From Drosophila pseudoobscura (Eukaryota > Arthropoda > Insecta > Diptera > Drosophilidae), in the NCBI RefSeq assembly GCF_009870125.1, contig NC_046683.1:37773869-37837868 (forward strand): DNA of 64,000 bases. The letters run 5' to 3'. Each line of letters begins with the position of its first letter. Within the stretch, counting starts at the first letter, position 1. Shown one piece after another: positions 24,901-35,300 of this stretch. A model generated the notes under the pieces. That model was not told the DNA's origin. It did not search any database and worked only from the letters and a program-made list of their open reading frames with translations. The position numbers were made by a program, and so were the translations under genes.

Positions 24901-27176
24901 CTAGCTTACAAATCTACTTCCACCCACGACACTCCATATTCATTTTCGATCAGCGCTTCGCTTTAGCCAGATACACATGTACGGGGGCATACATACGCTT
25001 CAATAGCTAAGACACTATGTAGTTTTTACCAAACTAGACAAGCATGGCGTTGTCAGCGTTGCAGACATCAGGTCTGACATCAAATAAAACCCGAGGGAAA
25101 GTTGTGAGACGTGGCAAGGGTCGCGGCTTTACTCTTACACCTGATACTCATATATACATACAACCAACGACAAAAAAAGCCGCACTCTGATATTTAAATT
25201 TTGTTTTTGTGTTAATAAATCAGTTATTTATCCCATTCGGTAATTTCAACTTTTTATGTAATAATTTTATCAAACGATGGAAATTTGTTCCAATATGTTA
25301 TTTTGTTTTCTGTTAACTAACAATAAACAATATTATTGCACGAGATGTTTCTTTCAAATTATGATTTAATAAATGTTTTGTGGTACCCCTATCCAACGTG
25401 GCTTTCATTGAACATTTGACGCTATGGGGAACGCATCGAATCGTATAAAGCCGTTAGATATTCATCCGTTATGTCCTCAAAACAAACTTCTTCTATAATT
25501 TCGCCTAACTCAACCATAGTTTATTATTTTGGCAGTCATAACGGCCTATCGGATTGAGGTCGGGGCTGTCCCCGAGATGGCCAATCTAGGGACTTAATGT
25601 CCAATTCCGGCTTCAAAATGTTTCTGTCGTTGAAAAATAGTCAAAGCTAGTTGAACCGAAAGTCGACAAGGTGCAGATTCGTCCTGAAAGTTGGGATCTT
25701 CTTCTCTCTCAGTAACTGATCCCATACTGGGCCCAACTCCACTGCGCATTTTGCATTCACCATGCCCTTTTAATCATTATTACGGTGGCAATGCACCAAT
25801 CTTCGGAAAAGCCTCCTCTTCTGCGGCGAACTGCCCGCGAACTATCGGTTCCAATGATATTCAGTTTGGACTAATCCGAGAATATGATTCGCGAGCACTT
25901 AGATTCAGCCCAATACGAGAATACTCCCGACATTGGGTACAATTCCATGAACTCTGATAAGTTTTCAATCTAATATCAAATTACATATATATCGTATCAT
26001 CAAATCAAAATTCCATTCCAAATCACAATTCAAAACGAATTATTGAAGTAACGACTCGCTTCGCACGTGCGCCAACTTCGGCCGACGACGATGACCCAAA
26101 ACTGGAGAGAGTTAGTACAAAAATAATAATAACATGAGATCGTTTGCTCAAGGAGTTCGAGTCTCCCCGAGGGACCACAACCGGAGATGGGAAGAAACCA
26201 GCCAACCGAAACCGTGAAACGTCAAAGGATTAGCCAGACCCAGACCCAGATCCAGATCCAGATTTAGATCTGATTTTTAGGTTAGTCAAACTATGGATGT
26301 TGGGACAGCAAGGAACTAGGGAACAGGTGAGGGTGCATCTACAGAAAAACAGAGAAACCGTTTAGAGAAACACCAAAGGAGAAGGAAAGGGAAAGATCTA
26401 GTATAAGGAGAACATTTCGGTAAAGTTTACTTGTCATCTTCTCGATCTTGGTCTTGTTCTTGATCACAGCTGGAGGACTGATCGAGCGACGTCGATGAAG
26501 ATGTCGAAGGTGGTGGTGGTGTTGGCGTTGGCGGAGGTGTTTCCGGGTCAGAGGAATCTTCCGGAAATGGCTGACCCCGCTGATCAACGTCGTCTACGTA
26601 CCCGGGTGACTGCGACTTGAACTTGCCGCTCTGCGAGCCCTGCGAGCAGCAGTCCAGCGAGGCGTTCGAGCCGTAGAGAGAGGAGGCCGTAGCATCCCCC
26701 TGCTGCTCCATCTCGCTGCATATCGACAAGCGCTGTTCCAGGCTGGGCGGCTTCGGAGGCACCTGGGGAGCTGTGCGCACAGCTCTCAGAGGAACCGCGT
26801 CCACATCAAGTTCGACTTGCGGCTCCTGCGGGAGCGACTCCGTGGTGAGTCGCTGTCTCGGCGCTGGTCGGGGCGCGGCATAGATCGGTTCTGTCGGGAC
26901 ATTCTCGTTGGCGTCGGGACCATAGATGGGCTGCTGCTGCTCGGCGCTGTTCTCCTGCAGCACTTGCAGCTTGTGCTGCCCACTTGCCGGCAGCTTCTTC
27001 TCCGCACAATTGCCGTGCAAGTTCTCCGCGTTGATGTTAAGCTTCTTGAAACTGATGATAGTATTGTTGTTGTTATTGTTGTTGCTAGGCTTGATTTCGA
27101 CGTTCTCATAGTTGGCGGGACGTAGCTCCGTGCAGAGCCGCCGCGGAGCCGGCACGGGTCGCGGAGCCTGTTCCAT
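18960..27176 (-). CDS. RhoGAP15B: RhoGAP15B, ARAP-like multi-PH RhoGAP with RA domain
   Basis: Predicted Rho-family GTPase activator at membranes. Eight exons keep phase: 27176-26431, 23970-21588, 21515-21389, 21314-20674, 20593-20498, 19883-19749, 19685-19162 and 19095-18960, giving 1595 residues. The N-terminal 700 or so residues are disordered, rich in Pro, Ser and Gln, with two PxPxPR motifs (PVPAPR 7-12, PRPAPR 102-107) of the CIN85/CD2AP-SH3 type, and Tyr motifs such as YENV and YANQ. Two PH-like segments follow (ALLVRYEGPLV... and RAGWCYLKNSITSEWSGTWLVL). The RhoGAP domain at about 1150-1330 has the arginine finger in GIYRKSGS (R1175). A Ras-association domain (SPTKTAYELCREYSVKM) and a final PH (FKSLQCELRDGKIVISKK) follow, as in ARAPs. 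No ArfGAP zinc finger is visible. The start is the first ATG after a likely acceptor (CTTTCAG at about 27190), so an upstream non-coding exon is expected. Confidence 0.92.
19918..20460 (+). mobile_element. DINE-1-type Helitron copy inside RhoGAP15B intron 5
   Basis: The copy begins GGGAACGTTGTGATATACCCGATACTCAG and ends GAGTATCTGGTATAAAAA. Between them are the GA-rich block (about 20011-20040), the GATCTAGATTCGGCAA motif, the CTCTAGCTTAATAGTCTTTGAG core, the GGACGGACGGACAGAC microsatellite and ATTGATGCTGATCAAGAATATATATAC. It fills nearly the whole 614-base intron (19884-20497). It lacks the left hairpin seen in other copies. Confidence 0.85.
23971..26430 (-). other. RhoGAP15B: RhoGAP15B intron (2460 bases) between coding exons 1 and 2
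   Basis: Donor GACAA|GTAAAC (26430-26429) and acceptor TTCAG (ending 23971) rebuild a Lys codon from AA+G, joining DREDDK to NLLRSLG. An uninterrupted (GA)n run of about 20 bases lies just before the acceptor at 24002-24021 on the + strand. The intron also holds a Tc1-type transposase remnant (25375-25960) and a worn DINE-1 end near 25098-25152. Confidence 0.85.
25375..25960 (-). pseudogene. Tc1/mariner transposase remnant
   Basis: On the minus strand, 25592 down to 25550 reads DWPS and then, after a frameshift, DSPDLNPIGRY, matching the catalytic-Asp block W(P)xxSPDLNPIE of Tc1-like DDE transposases. Further on (about 25480-25420) comes EDITDEYLTALYDSMRS, fitting the usual 'L..L..SMP.R' tail. 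Upstream, GVGPSMGS (about 25735-25715) resembles the GVGPL/I segment. Stops and frameshifts break every frame, so this is a fossil inside the RhoGAP15B intron. No terminal inverted repeats were identified. Confidence 0.6.
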
Positions 27177-27354
27177 GGCAGAGTCGTCTGAAAGTGAGAG
27201 AAAGGATTGCGTTTTATTGGTTTATTGCGGGGATATCATGGTATCGGACGATAGGTGTCCAGGTAGGCCCTATGGGGATTACCTTTGAGGAATTTCGAGG
27301 GCTTAGGGAGATAGAGAGGGCTTTCAGGTAAAGGCACCAGGTGCCTGAGGCTTG

Positions 27355-27360
27355 TATAAA
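27355..27360 (+). promoter_or_regulatory. TATA box of the small gene at 27417
   Basis: TATAAA (with G after it) lies 62 bases before the ATG at 27417. A start about 30 bases downstream, near CTCACACTCG (27383-27392), would give a very short 5' UTR of about 30 bases. Spacing fits a classic TATA-driven Drosophila promoter. Confidence 0.6.
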
Positions 27361-27416
27361 GACCCGACCTCCATGGCTGGCCCTCACACTCGATCGCATC
27401 AATTCAAGCAAGCAGG

Positions 27417-27746
27417 ATGGCCACGATCACTGATACATTCTGCCAAAAGTCGAGCAATTTCTGGCTCACCCTCGTCCGTCTGCTGATGCAGCTCCTGCGG
27501 ACCATATTTCAAGGCCATGCTCTAACCGAAGAAACTGTCGGGCCAATCAGCCCAGGGGCCTCGAATGGAAGCGGAATCGACCCCCGGATCGCAGAGCACC
27601 AGCTACTGTTGCACCGCAGAGCCGAGAGCTACGCCAAGGTGGAGCTGCTGCATCGACTGCTCGTCCGGCAGCAGCTGCACGAGCTGGAGCAGCGCAGGCT
27701 GATACGATTGGCCCTCGCCCGGCGACGGCTGCAGTTCTCCAATTAG
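27417..27746 (+). CDS. Small uncharacterised protein, 109 aa
   Basis: A single-exon frame begins at ATG in GCAGGATGGCC and ends in a TAG at 27744-27746. It has a TATA box upstream and AATAAA at 27922 downstream, so all parts of a compact gene are present. The protein has a short hydrophobic segment near residues 15-30 (FWLTLVRLLMQLLRTIF), a Gly/Pro/Ser stretch, and a strongly helical Leu/Arg/Gln-rich C-terminus (LLHRRAESYAKVELLHRLL, then LVRQQLHELEQRRL). I recognise no domain. It runs opposite to RhoGAP15B, just upstream of that gene's first coding exon, and is probably nested in an upstream RhoGAP15B intron. GC-rich codon usage like the neighbouring genes supports real coding. Confidence 0.65.
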   Translation: MATITDTFCQKSSNFWLTLVRLLMQLLRTIFQGHALTEETVGPISPGASNGSGIDPRIAEHQLLLHRRAESYAKVELLHRLLVRQQLHELEQRRLIRLALARRRLQFSN

Positions 27747-27921
27747 CCCGAGTATTAGCCCGACGATTATCTCATTATCATTTATTTAGATCTAGATTTA
27801 TTTCTATTTATATTCAGATTAAGTACGGTAGGGGTAGGCGTAGGTAGAGTTCTTTTTTGCATATTGACATATGTAATATGTACAAAAGTGAAAATGATCA
27901 TCGACTGTCAACGATTGGCCA

Positions 27922-27927
27922 AATAAA
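27922..27927 (+). terminator. AATAAA poly(A) signal of the small gene
   Basis: This canonical hexamer lies 176 bases after the stop codon of the 109-residue gene, with G/T-containing sequence downstream. Confidence 0.5.
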
Positions 27928-28284
27928 GCACAAAGCGTTGTACTAAACGACGGCAGACACATCAAAGACACGTGCTTCCTTCAATTTCTGGTTCTCTGAC
28001 TCAATTAGATCAACGATCGATAATCGATAATCGTTTTGACCAGTCATCAATAATTTCCGACGGCTTTCGCTCAGATCGCTTTCACGTTTCGCTTCGAAAG
28101 TCAGCGTTTTTACTTTGTTTTAGTTTAAATTTCTGTGGAATATTTATTTCAGCTGAAAGCGACCAAAGATGAGCGTGGGCTCAAGAGGGGGATCTAAGCT
28201 GTACACTCATTGGGGATAAAACGATACGATGAGAAGTTTTGATATAAACTTGTAACAGTGCGATCTATCTGGAGTGTGGACTAG

Positions 28285-28420
28285 GCTATTGATGCTGATC
28301 AAGAGTATACATATACATATATACGGGGTCGGAAATCCTTCCTACTGCACGTTACACACATCCACTGTCACCACAAATCTAATATACCCCTACACTCTCT
28401 TTGAGTATCGGCTATAAAAA
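28285..28420 (+). mobile_element. DINE-1-type Helitron, 3' fragment
   Basis: Only the right part is present: GGCTATTGATGCTGATCAAGAGTATA, GGGGTCGGAAATCCTTCCT, CACCACAAATCTAATATACC and the end GAGTATCGGCTATAAAAA. It lies directly before a complete copy in the same orientation. Confidence 0.8.
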
Positions 28421-28434
28421 TAAGAAGCACAAAA

Positions 28435-28954
28435 AACGAGGGGGAACGTTGTGAGTTGCTGCGGACACCGCAACTCTACAGTTATACCCGATACTAAGTC
28501 AGTATGGCTCTCCTCCGGCAGACGCCGCTAATATTAAACGACACGACAAAGAGTGCGTGCGAGAGAGACAGAAAATCAGTCTGAGCGTGACGTCGGGTGC
28601 TGCGTAGCCAGTGCAAATTGATTTCTTGCTTTTGGATATAAAAATTATCCGATCTGATCCAGATTCAGCAATCTGATAGATATGGCGATTATCTATGATT
28701 CTGCACAGAAGTCTGGATCCAAAACATCGTCGCACTAGCTCTTATAGTCTTTGAGCACTAGGCGCTGAAGGGGACGGACAGACGGACGGACAGACGGACA
28801 GACAGACAGACAGGGCTCAATCGACTCGGCTATTGATGCTGATCAAGAATATATATACTTTATGGGGTCGGAAACGATTCCTTCTGGACGTTACACCACT
28901 TTTACCACAAATCTAATATACCCAAATTCTCATTTTGAGTATCGGGTATAAAAA
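28435..28954 (+). mobile_element. DINE-1-type Helitron, complete copy
   Basis: This is the most intact copy in the window. It has AACGAGGGGGAACGTTGTGA, then the hairpin GTTGCTGCGGACACCGCAAC (28455-28474), TATACCCGATACTAAGTC, a GA-rich block, the GATCCAGATTCAGCAA motif, GCTCTTATAGTCTTTGAG and a long GACGGACGGACAGAC microsatellite (about 28775-28812). ATTGATGCTGATCAAGAATA and GAGTATCGGGTATAAAAA close the element. The two ends form an inverted repeat (TATACCCGATACT / AGTATCGGGTATA). No reading frame is conserved among copies. Confidence 0.85.
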
Positions 28955-29317
28955 TATCGGGCCTCTGGCCGTTCCGTTGACCCTCCGGGATTCCCGGAAA
29001 TACCCCTTTAATCGTCAAAGTTGTGATTAAACTAATAAATTGATGAAATAAGCTGCTTCAGCGCTGCACTGCGCTGAAGTTCAAACAGATGTAGGAATCA
29101 AAATGTAGGATCACTGCCGACACCTTTGTGACCAAATGCCGTAGCTGGAAATCAGGGAAGGTCTTAATCTACCAGCACAACATAGGTTGTCCTCAATAGG
29201 AATGATATTATCACCACCATTTGCATATATGTACATATATGTATGTACCTGCTGTTGAGTAGGGTATTCCCCTACATATGCTATACATATGTACATATAT
29301 ACCGACATAAGTCATTC

Positions 29318-29364
<47 letters not shown>

Positions 29365-30060
29365 CTGTCTGGTGGAGCCAGTAGTGTGTTGTGCTGCAGT
29401 TCCCTGAACTTTTCAAATCTGCAAAGCAGAGCCATCTGCTGGCACTGTCGCTGTCGTGGTCGTGGTCGTTGTCGCTCAAGTGGTCGCTCCACTTTAAATG
29501 AGAGTTCTGTTCTCCCTGGGCTCTCTCCTTCCCCCTACCATCCCTCTCCTTCGCCATCGCGTTCGCCTCCTGATTCTCTTGACGTTTCCATTTCTGTAGT
29601 GCTCAATGATTTTGTTTATAAATGTTTAAGTAGACCCATTGTAGTCATTTCCATTCCCATTCTCATTCTGTTTTCCCTTCGCACGTACATATGTACTTGT
29701 ACGGGAGTATTGTGCTTTCCATTGGATATCTTGGATGAATAAACTTGTTCAAAGAGAGTGCGCTCGTGAGTGCGATTGTGAGTGCGGGTGAGTCACGTTA
29801 GATCGGACACTACATATTGCACATGCATACATATGTACATATGTACATGTACACTAATGTTTGAGCTGGCATCCTGATATTGTTTTCCCGGAAAATCAGC
29901 TGCAACTATAGCAGCCGCACAGTGGGACATTCGGCCATATTAGCTCGCTAAATTAATACTTCTGAACGAATATACATACATATGTACATATGTAGATAAA
30001 GATATCACGAAACTTCCCAAGCTGCATTTGAAAGTACCATTTTCGAAAATGTTGTCTACC
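28955..30060. other. Non-coding stretch with (CT)n and ATGTACATATGTA repeats
   Basis: A pure (CT)n run of about 21 units occupies roughly 29320-29362. ATGTACATATGTA-type strings occur at about 29225-29300, 29825-29855 and 29970-29995. Open frames crossing the (CT)n run are low complexity. No gene was seen. Confidence 0.6.
29320..29362. repeat. (CT)n microsatellite
   Basis: An uninterrupted CT dinucleotide run of about 43 bases. On the minus strand it is GAGA, a GAGA-factor/CLAMP-type sequence. Confidence 0.95.
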
Positions 30061-30330
30061 CGAGTAAATGGTGCTTCATGATCTTCGAGTCGTTAGGCCA
30101 GGGCTCGTCCTGGCGTCGCGTCCTGCAGGAGTTTCCGGCTGTGGACCCAAGCACTGCGCCGAGCTCCTGTGTGGACCCCTAGCGATCAGGAAGGAATCGT
30201 TTATGGTGCCTCTCCATAAAAAAGGTAGCAAGTCAAGCCTAAAACGTTTGAGAACGTTTAAACTCCTCACGAGCACCATCTCTGCAATTCCACTTGTACC
30301 TCCACTCAGCATGGACAACTCAACTTTCAG
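30060..30330 (+). pseudogene. Non-LTR retrotransposon reverse transcriptase fragment
   Basis: The frame from about 30120 reads CGPKHCAELLCGPL and, after a short gap, ESFMVPLHKKGSKSSLK, then LLTSTISAIP. This matches the RT approach region 'WKxSFVVPLHKKGSKxxxxNYRxIAKLSAIPK' of LOA/R1/I-type LINEs. The GxxDG lead-in and the catalytic YADD block are absent or decayed. The following 300 bases stay open to 30640 but no longer resemble RT. It looks like a short, 5'- and 3'-truncated fossil. Confidence 0.5.
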
Positions 30331-30847
30331 TCGTGCTGCTGTGCAAATTGGTTACACCTTAGTGCCTCGAAATGTACAGTTGGCTCTTTACACCCAGTGC
30401 GGTGGTTCTTTTGAGAGAATTACCCTCGTGGATTGTCGTGGTGTTATATCCCTATTAGATCCACTAGAAACTATTCCTAGCATGAGCCGTTTAGAGTCTT
30501 ATGCTCGTATTATAATTGCCTCTACCATATGTATGAAATCCACCACATCTCCAGGCGGCAGCGCCACTCGGTCGGTTGGGCAGGAGGAGGGCTACGATCC
30601 TGCCTGGGCATTCGAAATTCTTATATTTTTGGACCGATAAATAAGGTTTAATACAACATTTTGCTACACATAATAATTTTATATTTTTGCTTTATATTTT
30701 AATCCAACATAACTGTTAAAAAGGTACAAAAAAATAACAATGTTATGATAAAACTGGGGCTTAATGTTTGATTTTGTAAAATAATCATCTGTATTGGAAG
30801 GAATATTTAATAAACTAAAAATTTCTAAAGAACAACTATTTGTCGAT

Positions 30848-31185
30848 AGCCGAGTCGATTGAGCTAAGATCTGTGGCATCCACAATTTCAAAGATACGAG
30901 AAAACAAAAGATACAAAAATACGCAGAATCGTAGAGGATGACTATATCGTCTACAGTGCAAAATGAACCAGATCGTATAATTATTATAGCCAGAATCAAG
31001 AAAACAATTTCAGTCTTTCTCGCTCTGTCTCTCTCTAACACACAGGTTCCATGGTCGGCTTTGCCTATTGCAAAATGTGAGTTCAAGGATCTCAGAGACT
31101 ATAAGAGCTAGAGCAACCAAATTTGGTATCCATACTCCTGTGATATCGGACCTTGACAAGTTAGTTTTAAAAATTTCGCCTTCTA
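30848..31185 (-). mobile_element. DINE-1-type Helitron, internal fragment
   Basis: In reverse orientation it shares AGCCGAGTCGATTGAGC, TGTGGCATCCACAATTT, AAGATACGAGAAAACA, GATCGTATAATTATTATAGC and ACTATAAGAGCTAGAGCAACC with the copy at 16801-17806. Both terminal motifs are missing. It is most similar to the internally amplified copy at 16.8 kb, so the two probably belong to one subfamily. Confidence 0.75.
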
Positions 31186-31950
31186 CATGTTATTCGACCT
31201 GAAATGCAGCATGTGATTAAACGTAGAATGCATTTCGATTTCCATTACATTTTCGAGCGAAACTAAAAGTTTCTTTGTGTGTATTTTTGAAAGCTCCGTC
31301 ATGTGCGTATATTCATATTATTCAAAGCGCACCCTCAGAAAAATGCTTTTGCCAGCTCTTTTCGGCCGGTGTCCCACTGTGCCCCGCGCATCTTTTGGTG
31401 TCGCCGTCTTCGTGTCCTCTTTTGGAGGAGGGCTTCTCTCAGATCCAAGAATAAGTAGTGCCTCGCCTCCCACAAGACACTGAGCAATCCGATTTCCAAA
31501 GGTCATTATTATCGCGTGTGCATATGTATGTTCCATACTCGTATGAACAATATATAAATATGTACATATAAATATGTTCCACAGAAGCTTCACTTGTGCC
31601 GAGAAATTATCGGAACAAGATTTGGGATAAATTACGTATGTACTATGTACGATACCTATATAATATATATATCATTTAACATATCAATGTAGATATGTAT
31701 GAATGAATGTACATATGTTAATACATGCACACCTATTTATAGGTCCAAAAAGGCAGTGATAGCCGGGGAGGCAGAGCAGCGATAACAATGATAATGACGA
31801 TCGGCGGAAACCCAGCGATTGATGTAATAGTACTTATGTGCATGCATGCGTGCATACGTATGTACATATGTACGTATGTATTCTTTGCAATGAATAAGTA
31901 CACCTAGAGAAAAAGCTCTGCAATTTTTATACTTACATATGCATAGCTTT

Positions 31951-32398
31951 AACGAGGGGGAATGTTGTGAGTCGCTGCCACGGCCGCGACTCTACCTTTA
32001 TACCCGATACTCGGTGAGCACGGCTCCTCTCCGCCAGAGGGCGCACACAGTGTACTACGAAGAGTGTGTGAGAAAGAGAGAGAAAAAGCGCGTCTGGGTT
32101 TGCGTAGCCTCTGCAAATCGATTTGTTCCTTCTTGCTATAATAATTGACCGATCTGATCCAGTCTGCCATCTTTGGTTTTCTCATATCTTTAACATTGTG
32201 GATGCCACAGATTTTCGTCCTTTGTGGGGGCGAAAGGGGGCATGACAAAATTTAGAAACAAACTTGATTCAGTGTGATATTGCAGGAGTATGGAAACTAG
32301 GCGTCAAACAAGACGAACGGACGAGCGGACAAACGGACGGATGGACAGACAGACGGACATGGCTCAATCGAATCGGCTATTGATGCTGATCAACAATA
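31951..32398 (+). mobile_element. DINE-1-type Helitron, 3'-truncated copy
   Basis: The copy has AACGAGGGGGAATGTTGTGA and the hairpin GTCGCTGCCACGGCCGCGAC (31971-31990). TATACCCGATACTCGG, a GA-rich block (32062-32092), GATCTGATCCAG, the GGACGGATGGACAGACAGACGG microsatellite and ATTGATGCTGATCAACAATA follow. It stops before the GAGTATCGGGTATA end, where an ATGTACATATGAATGTACG string begins. Confidence 0.8.
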
Positions 32399-35300
32399 CG
32401 TATGTACATATGAATGTACGTATAAGAAATGAATCATAACATATTAATATAGTATAGAGAAGTATAGACATAGAGAATACTTTTTCCGGATATCGTATTT
32501 ATAATTAGGAATTTGAAGCTGGTCTGAAGACAGATCAATTCAGTTGAGAAATCGCTGAAATCAATGTTCTTATCAATGTCAACAGTCTGGCTCATTGTCG
32601 GAGTTTACAATCAGATCTCTGCCTTGCTCTCCCTTTGTGGAGTAAATTCCGCAGAGCACCAGTGAGCTACTGGCAGAGCTTTAAACGCTCGGCCTGGCTT
32701 ATCAGCTTTCCATTAGCACACCAGAAATGCCAGCCAAATTTCAATTACATTTTCGACTGCCAAATACCGAAAAAATCTGTTCGGGAAACTTCGTAATTGG
32801 CCGATTCCCAGTTTAGTGATTGGTTGATGGTGTCCAGAGCGTTCCAGAGATCACGGCTTGCATTTTATATTTTATAAAAATATAAAACATTCACACGTCT
32901 AAAAGCCTATCAAATATGGAATACTAGACACGAGCGACACATTTTGGCGCATGCACATTAAATGGCTATACTTACATATGTACATACATACATACATACA
33001 TATAAATACAAATACATACACATACAAAGAACAAACCGTTATTTACCACACACATTTTACACCGCCAATGGGTTTCAAAATTGATTTGGTTTTTTTGGTC
33101 ATTTTTCGATTGGCTTGCATTAAATGTACTGCATAGACCTTTGCTCCCATTTTGGTTTTCGTTTTTGGTTTTGTTTTTGTTTTTCCACATAGCACCATTA
33201 AAAACTTTAATTGAGCTTGGTTCCGTTGTTTGTGAGAGAACATTTGCCAAGGCAATATACATATGGAGTAAATATATGGAAATATTTATTAAAACTACAT
33301 CTGAAATTCATGTATGTACATACGGTACATACATATGCATTCGCACATACATATGTATGTATGTATGTGAATACATGGATAAACAATGTCAAATGAATCT
33401 GCATTCATGTGCATTTGCCCGGGGAATATGCAATTGGTGCTTATTCGAATGAATCACTTGCACTCTCCCTTTTTGTTTGTTGTTGTGTACAGTGTCTGGT
33501 TGTTTTTTATGCAGTAGCAGAGGGTATGTTCATTTTTCGACCATCGTTTGCAATGCTTTTAGTTTATATGTATGTAATTGTTTATATTTTGCCTTGGCTT
33601 GAGCAAATACGAGTAGCTAGATGCATACAAATGTATGTATGTACATATATGTATGTATATATATGTATGTGCATTCAAACGAATTATTTCTGTATTTTAT
33701 AGGAAGTTTATGAATAAATCAGGTACTACGTTTCTGGCCGGGGATTCTCACCCCTGTACCCGAATACCCGTACGAGTACTCGTATAATCTAATAGCGTGT
33801 ATCCTATCCACTTTGGAGCGTCGCTGCCGGTACCCACTAGTAGCCCTACAGCACTCTACTCCCCATGGACAAACAGCTGCATGCACACATACTCGCACGA
33901 GTGTGAATGATGAGTTGAAACAGAGTTGAAACATTGCATTTTGTTTGTTTATGCTTTTCAATGCGATAAGAGAGCGCATAAAAAGCTGATTCGTCGTCGT
34001 CCCAGCTCCTCTTTCTCCCTCCCCTTTCCAGCGAGGGAAGGGTCATATTCATTGAGCACAGTGCAAAAAGACGGACAAGTTGTGGAGGAAGTGGGCACAG
34101 AGCACTCTGTGGGCATAACGTTGCCATGGCCCCAATTATATAAGACAGAAGATAGTCTCCGAGGCTCCAGCCAGAGCGACTCGATTTCCAAGTTGCTTGA
34201 CGGCATTTTTATGTCGCATTCAGTATGTAGCATGGAAGTCTACATCGATTTGTGATTTGATCTACACGCAGACACACACAGTCACAGACACAGCCACAGC
34301 CACAGACACAGACGTAGACGTAGACGTGGATGTCGCGCCTGCGCTGACCAAGGGACCAAGGCTCTGTTGCGGGAGGGGACTGGGGTAGGGGCCGGCAGCG
34401 ATTAGTTGACAGTTATCGTTATCCCCGCTCACCTCCCTATAATTCTCGCTCTCTAGAGTCTAGGCCAACCATGGGCTGGCTTATGGCCTTTGCTGAAGAC
34501 AGTAGTTCTGGGCGGACCAAAGCGATTAACCCCAACGCGAACTTGTTCAGGTACCCGGTCAAATAAATGGGGCGAGTTTGAGCTTTATTCGTGCGACAGA
34601 ACATTTGATCTGATCGACTTACATAAATATGTAGCTATTAGCCGTGGGCCACACCTATCTACAATACTCGAAAGACGTATAGCAGTGTCGTACTCGTAGT
34701 ATAAAAGCCAGATACGGGAATGATGGAGTGATGGAGGGGGGAAAGGTTCTTCGGTGAATGTGTGCCAGAAAACCTAATATGTTTATAATTGCCTAAATTG
34801 CCAAACAATTAAGAGGCACGGACGGACAGAGAGCACCAGCACCAGCACCAGCACCAGCGAAATGTGCCACGTTAGTGGAGAGAGAGAGTGAGAGGCGGGC
34901 CAAGAGACACTTGTGCCGTTCTGTGTCACCAGGTGACGCCGTTGACCGCTATCTTCTTGGTCCGGCTCTGGCTCTGGCAGTAAAGCTGTAGCGATAAGCA
35001 GTTAGGAGCTTTTACAACAAACAGAGTATTTGCAGACCATTTGCCAATATTAGTATCGAAAACTATCAATAAATGGGAATATGCGGGCTCAACGAGGTAC
35101 AAATGCATTTATGTACAGTGGTCGTTTCCATCCTATCGTTTTCGTATCAGAGAAACACCTAGGGCGGTGTAATAAGTACATCTCAGGAGCCCACGAATTT
35201 AATGCAGGTGAAAGATAAACACTTCAGGGTAAGAGGTTGGTGAATGGTGTTACAGGTTTCACGAAACTGAAGCCTGAAAAAATAATACAAAAACTTTACC

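Noticed and set aside
26140..26180. tRNA T-arm-like GTTCGAGTCTCC
   Set aside because: No matching acceptor, D-arm or anticodon arm at the right distance.
29211..29742. Open frames on both strands across the (CT)n run
   Set aside because: Dinucleotide repeat creates stop-free Arg/Glu or Ser/Leu tracts.
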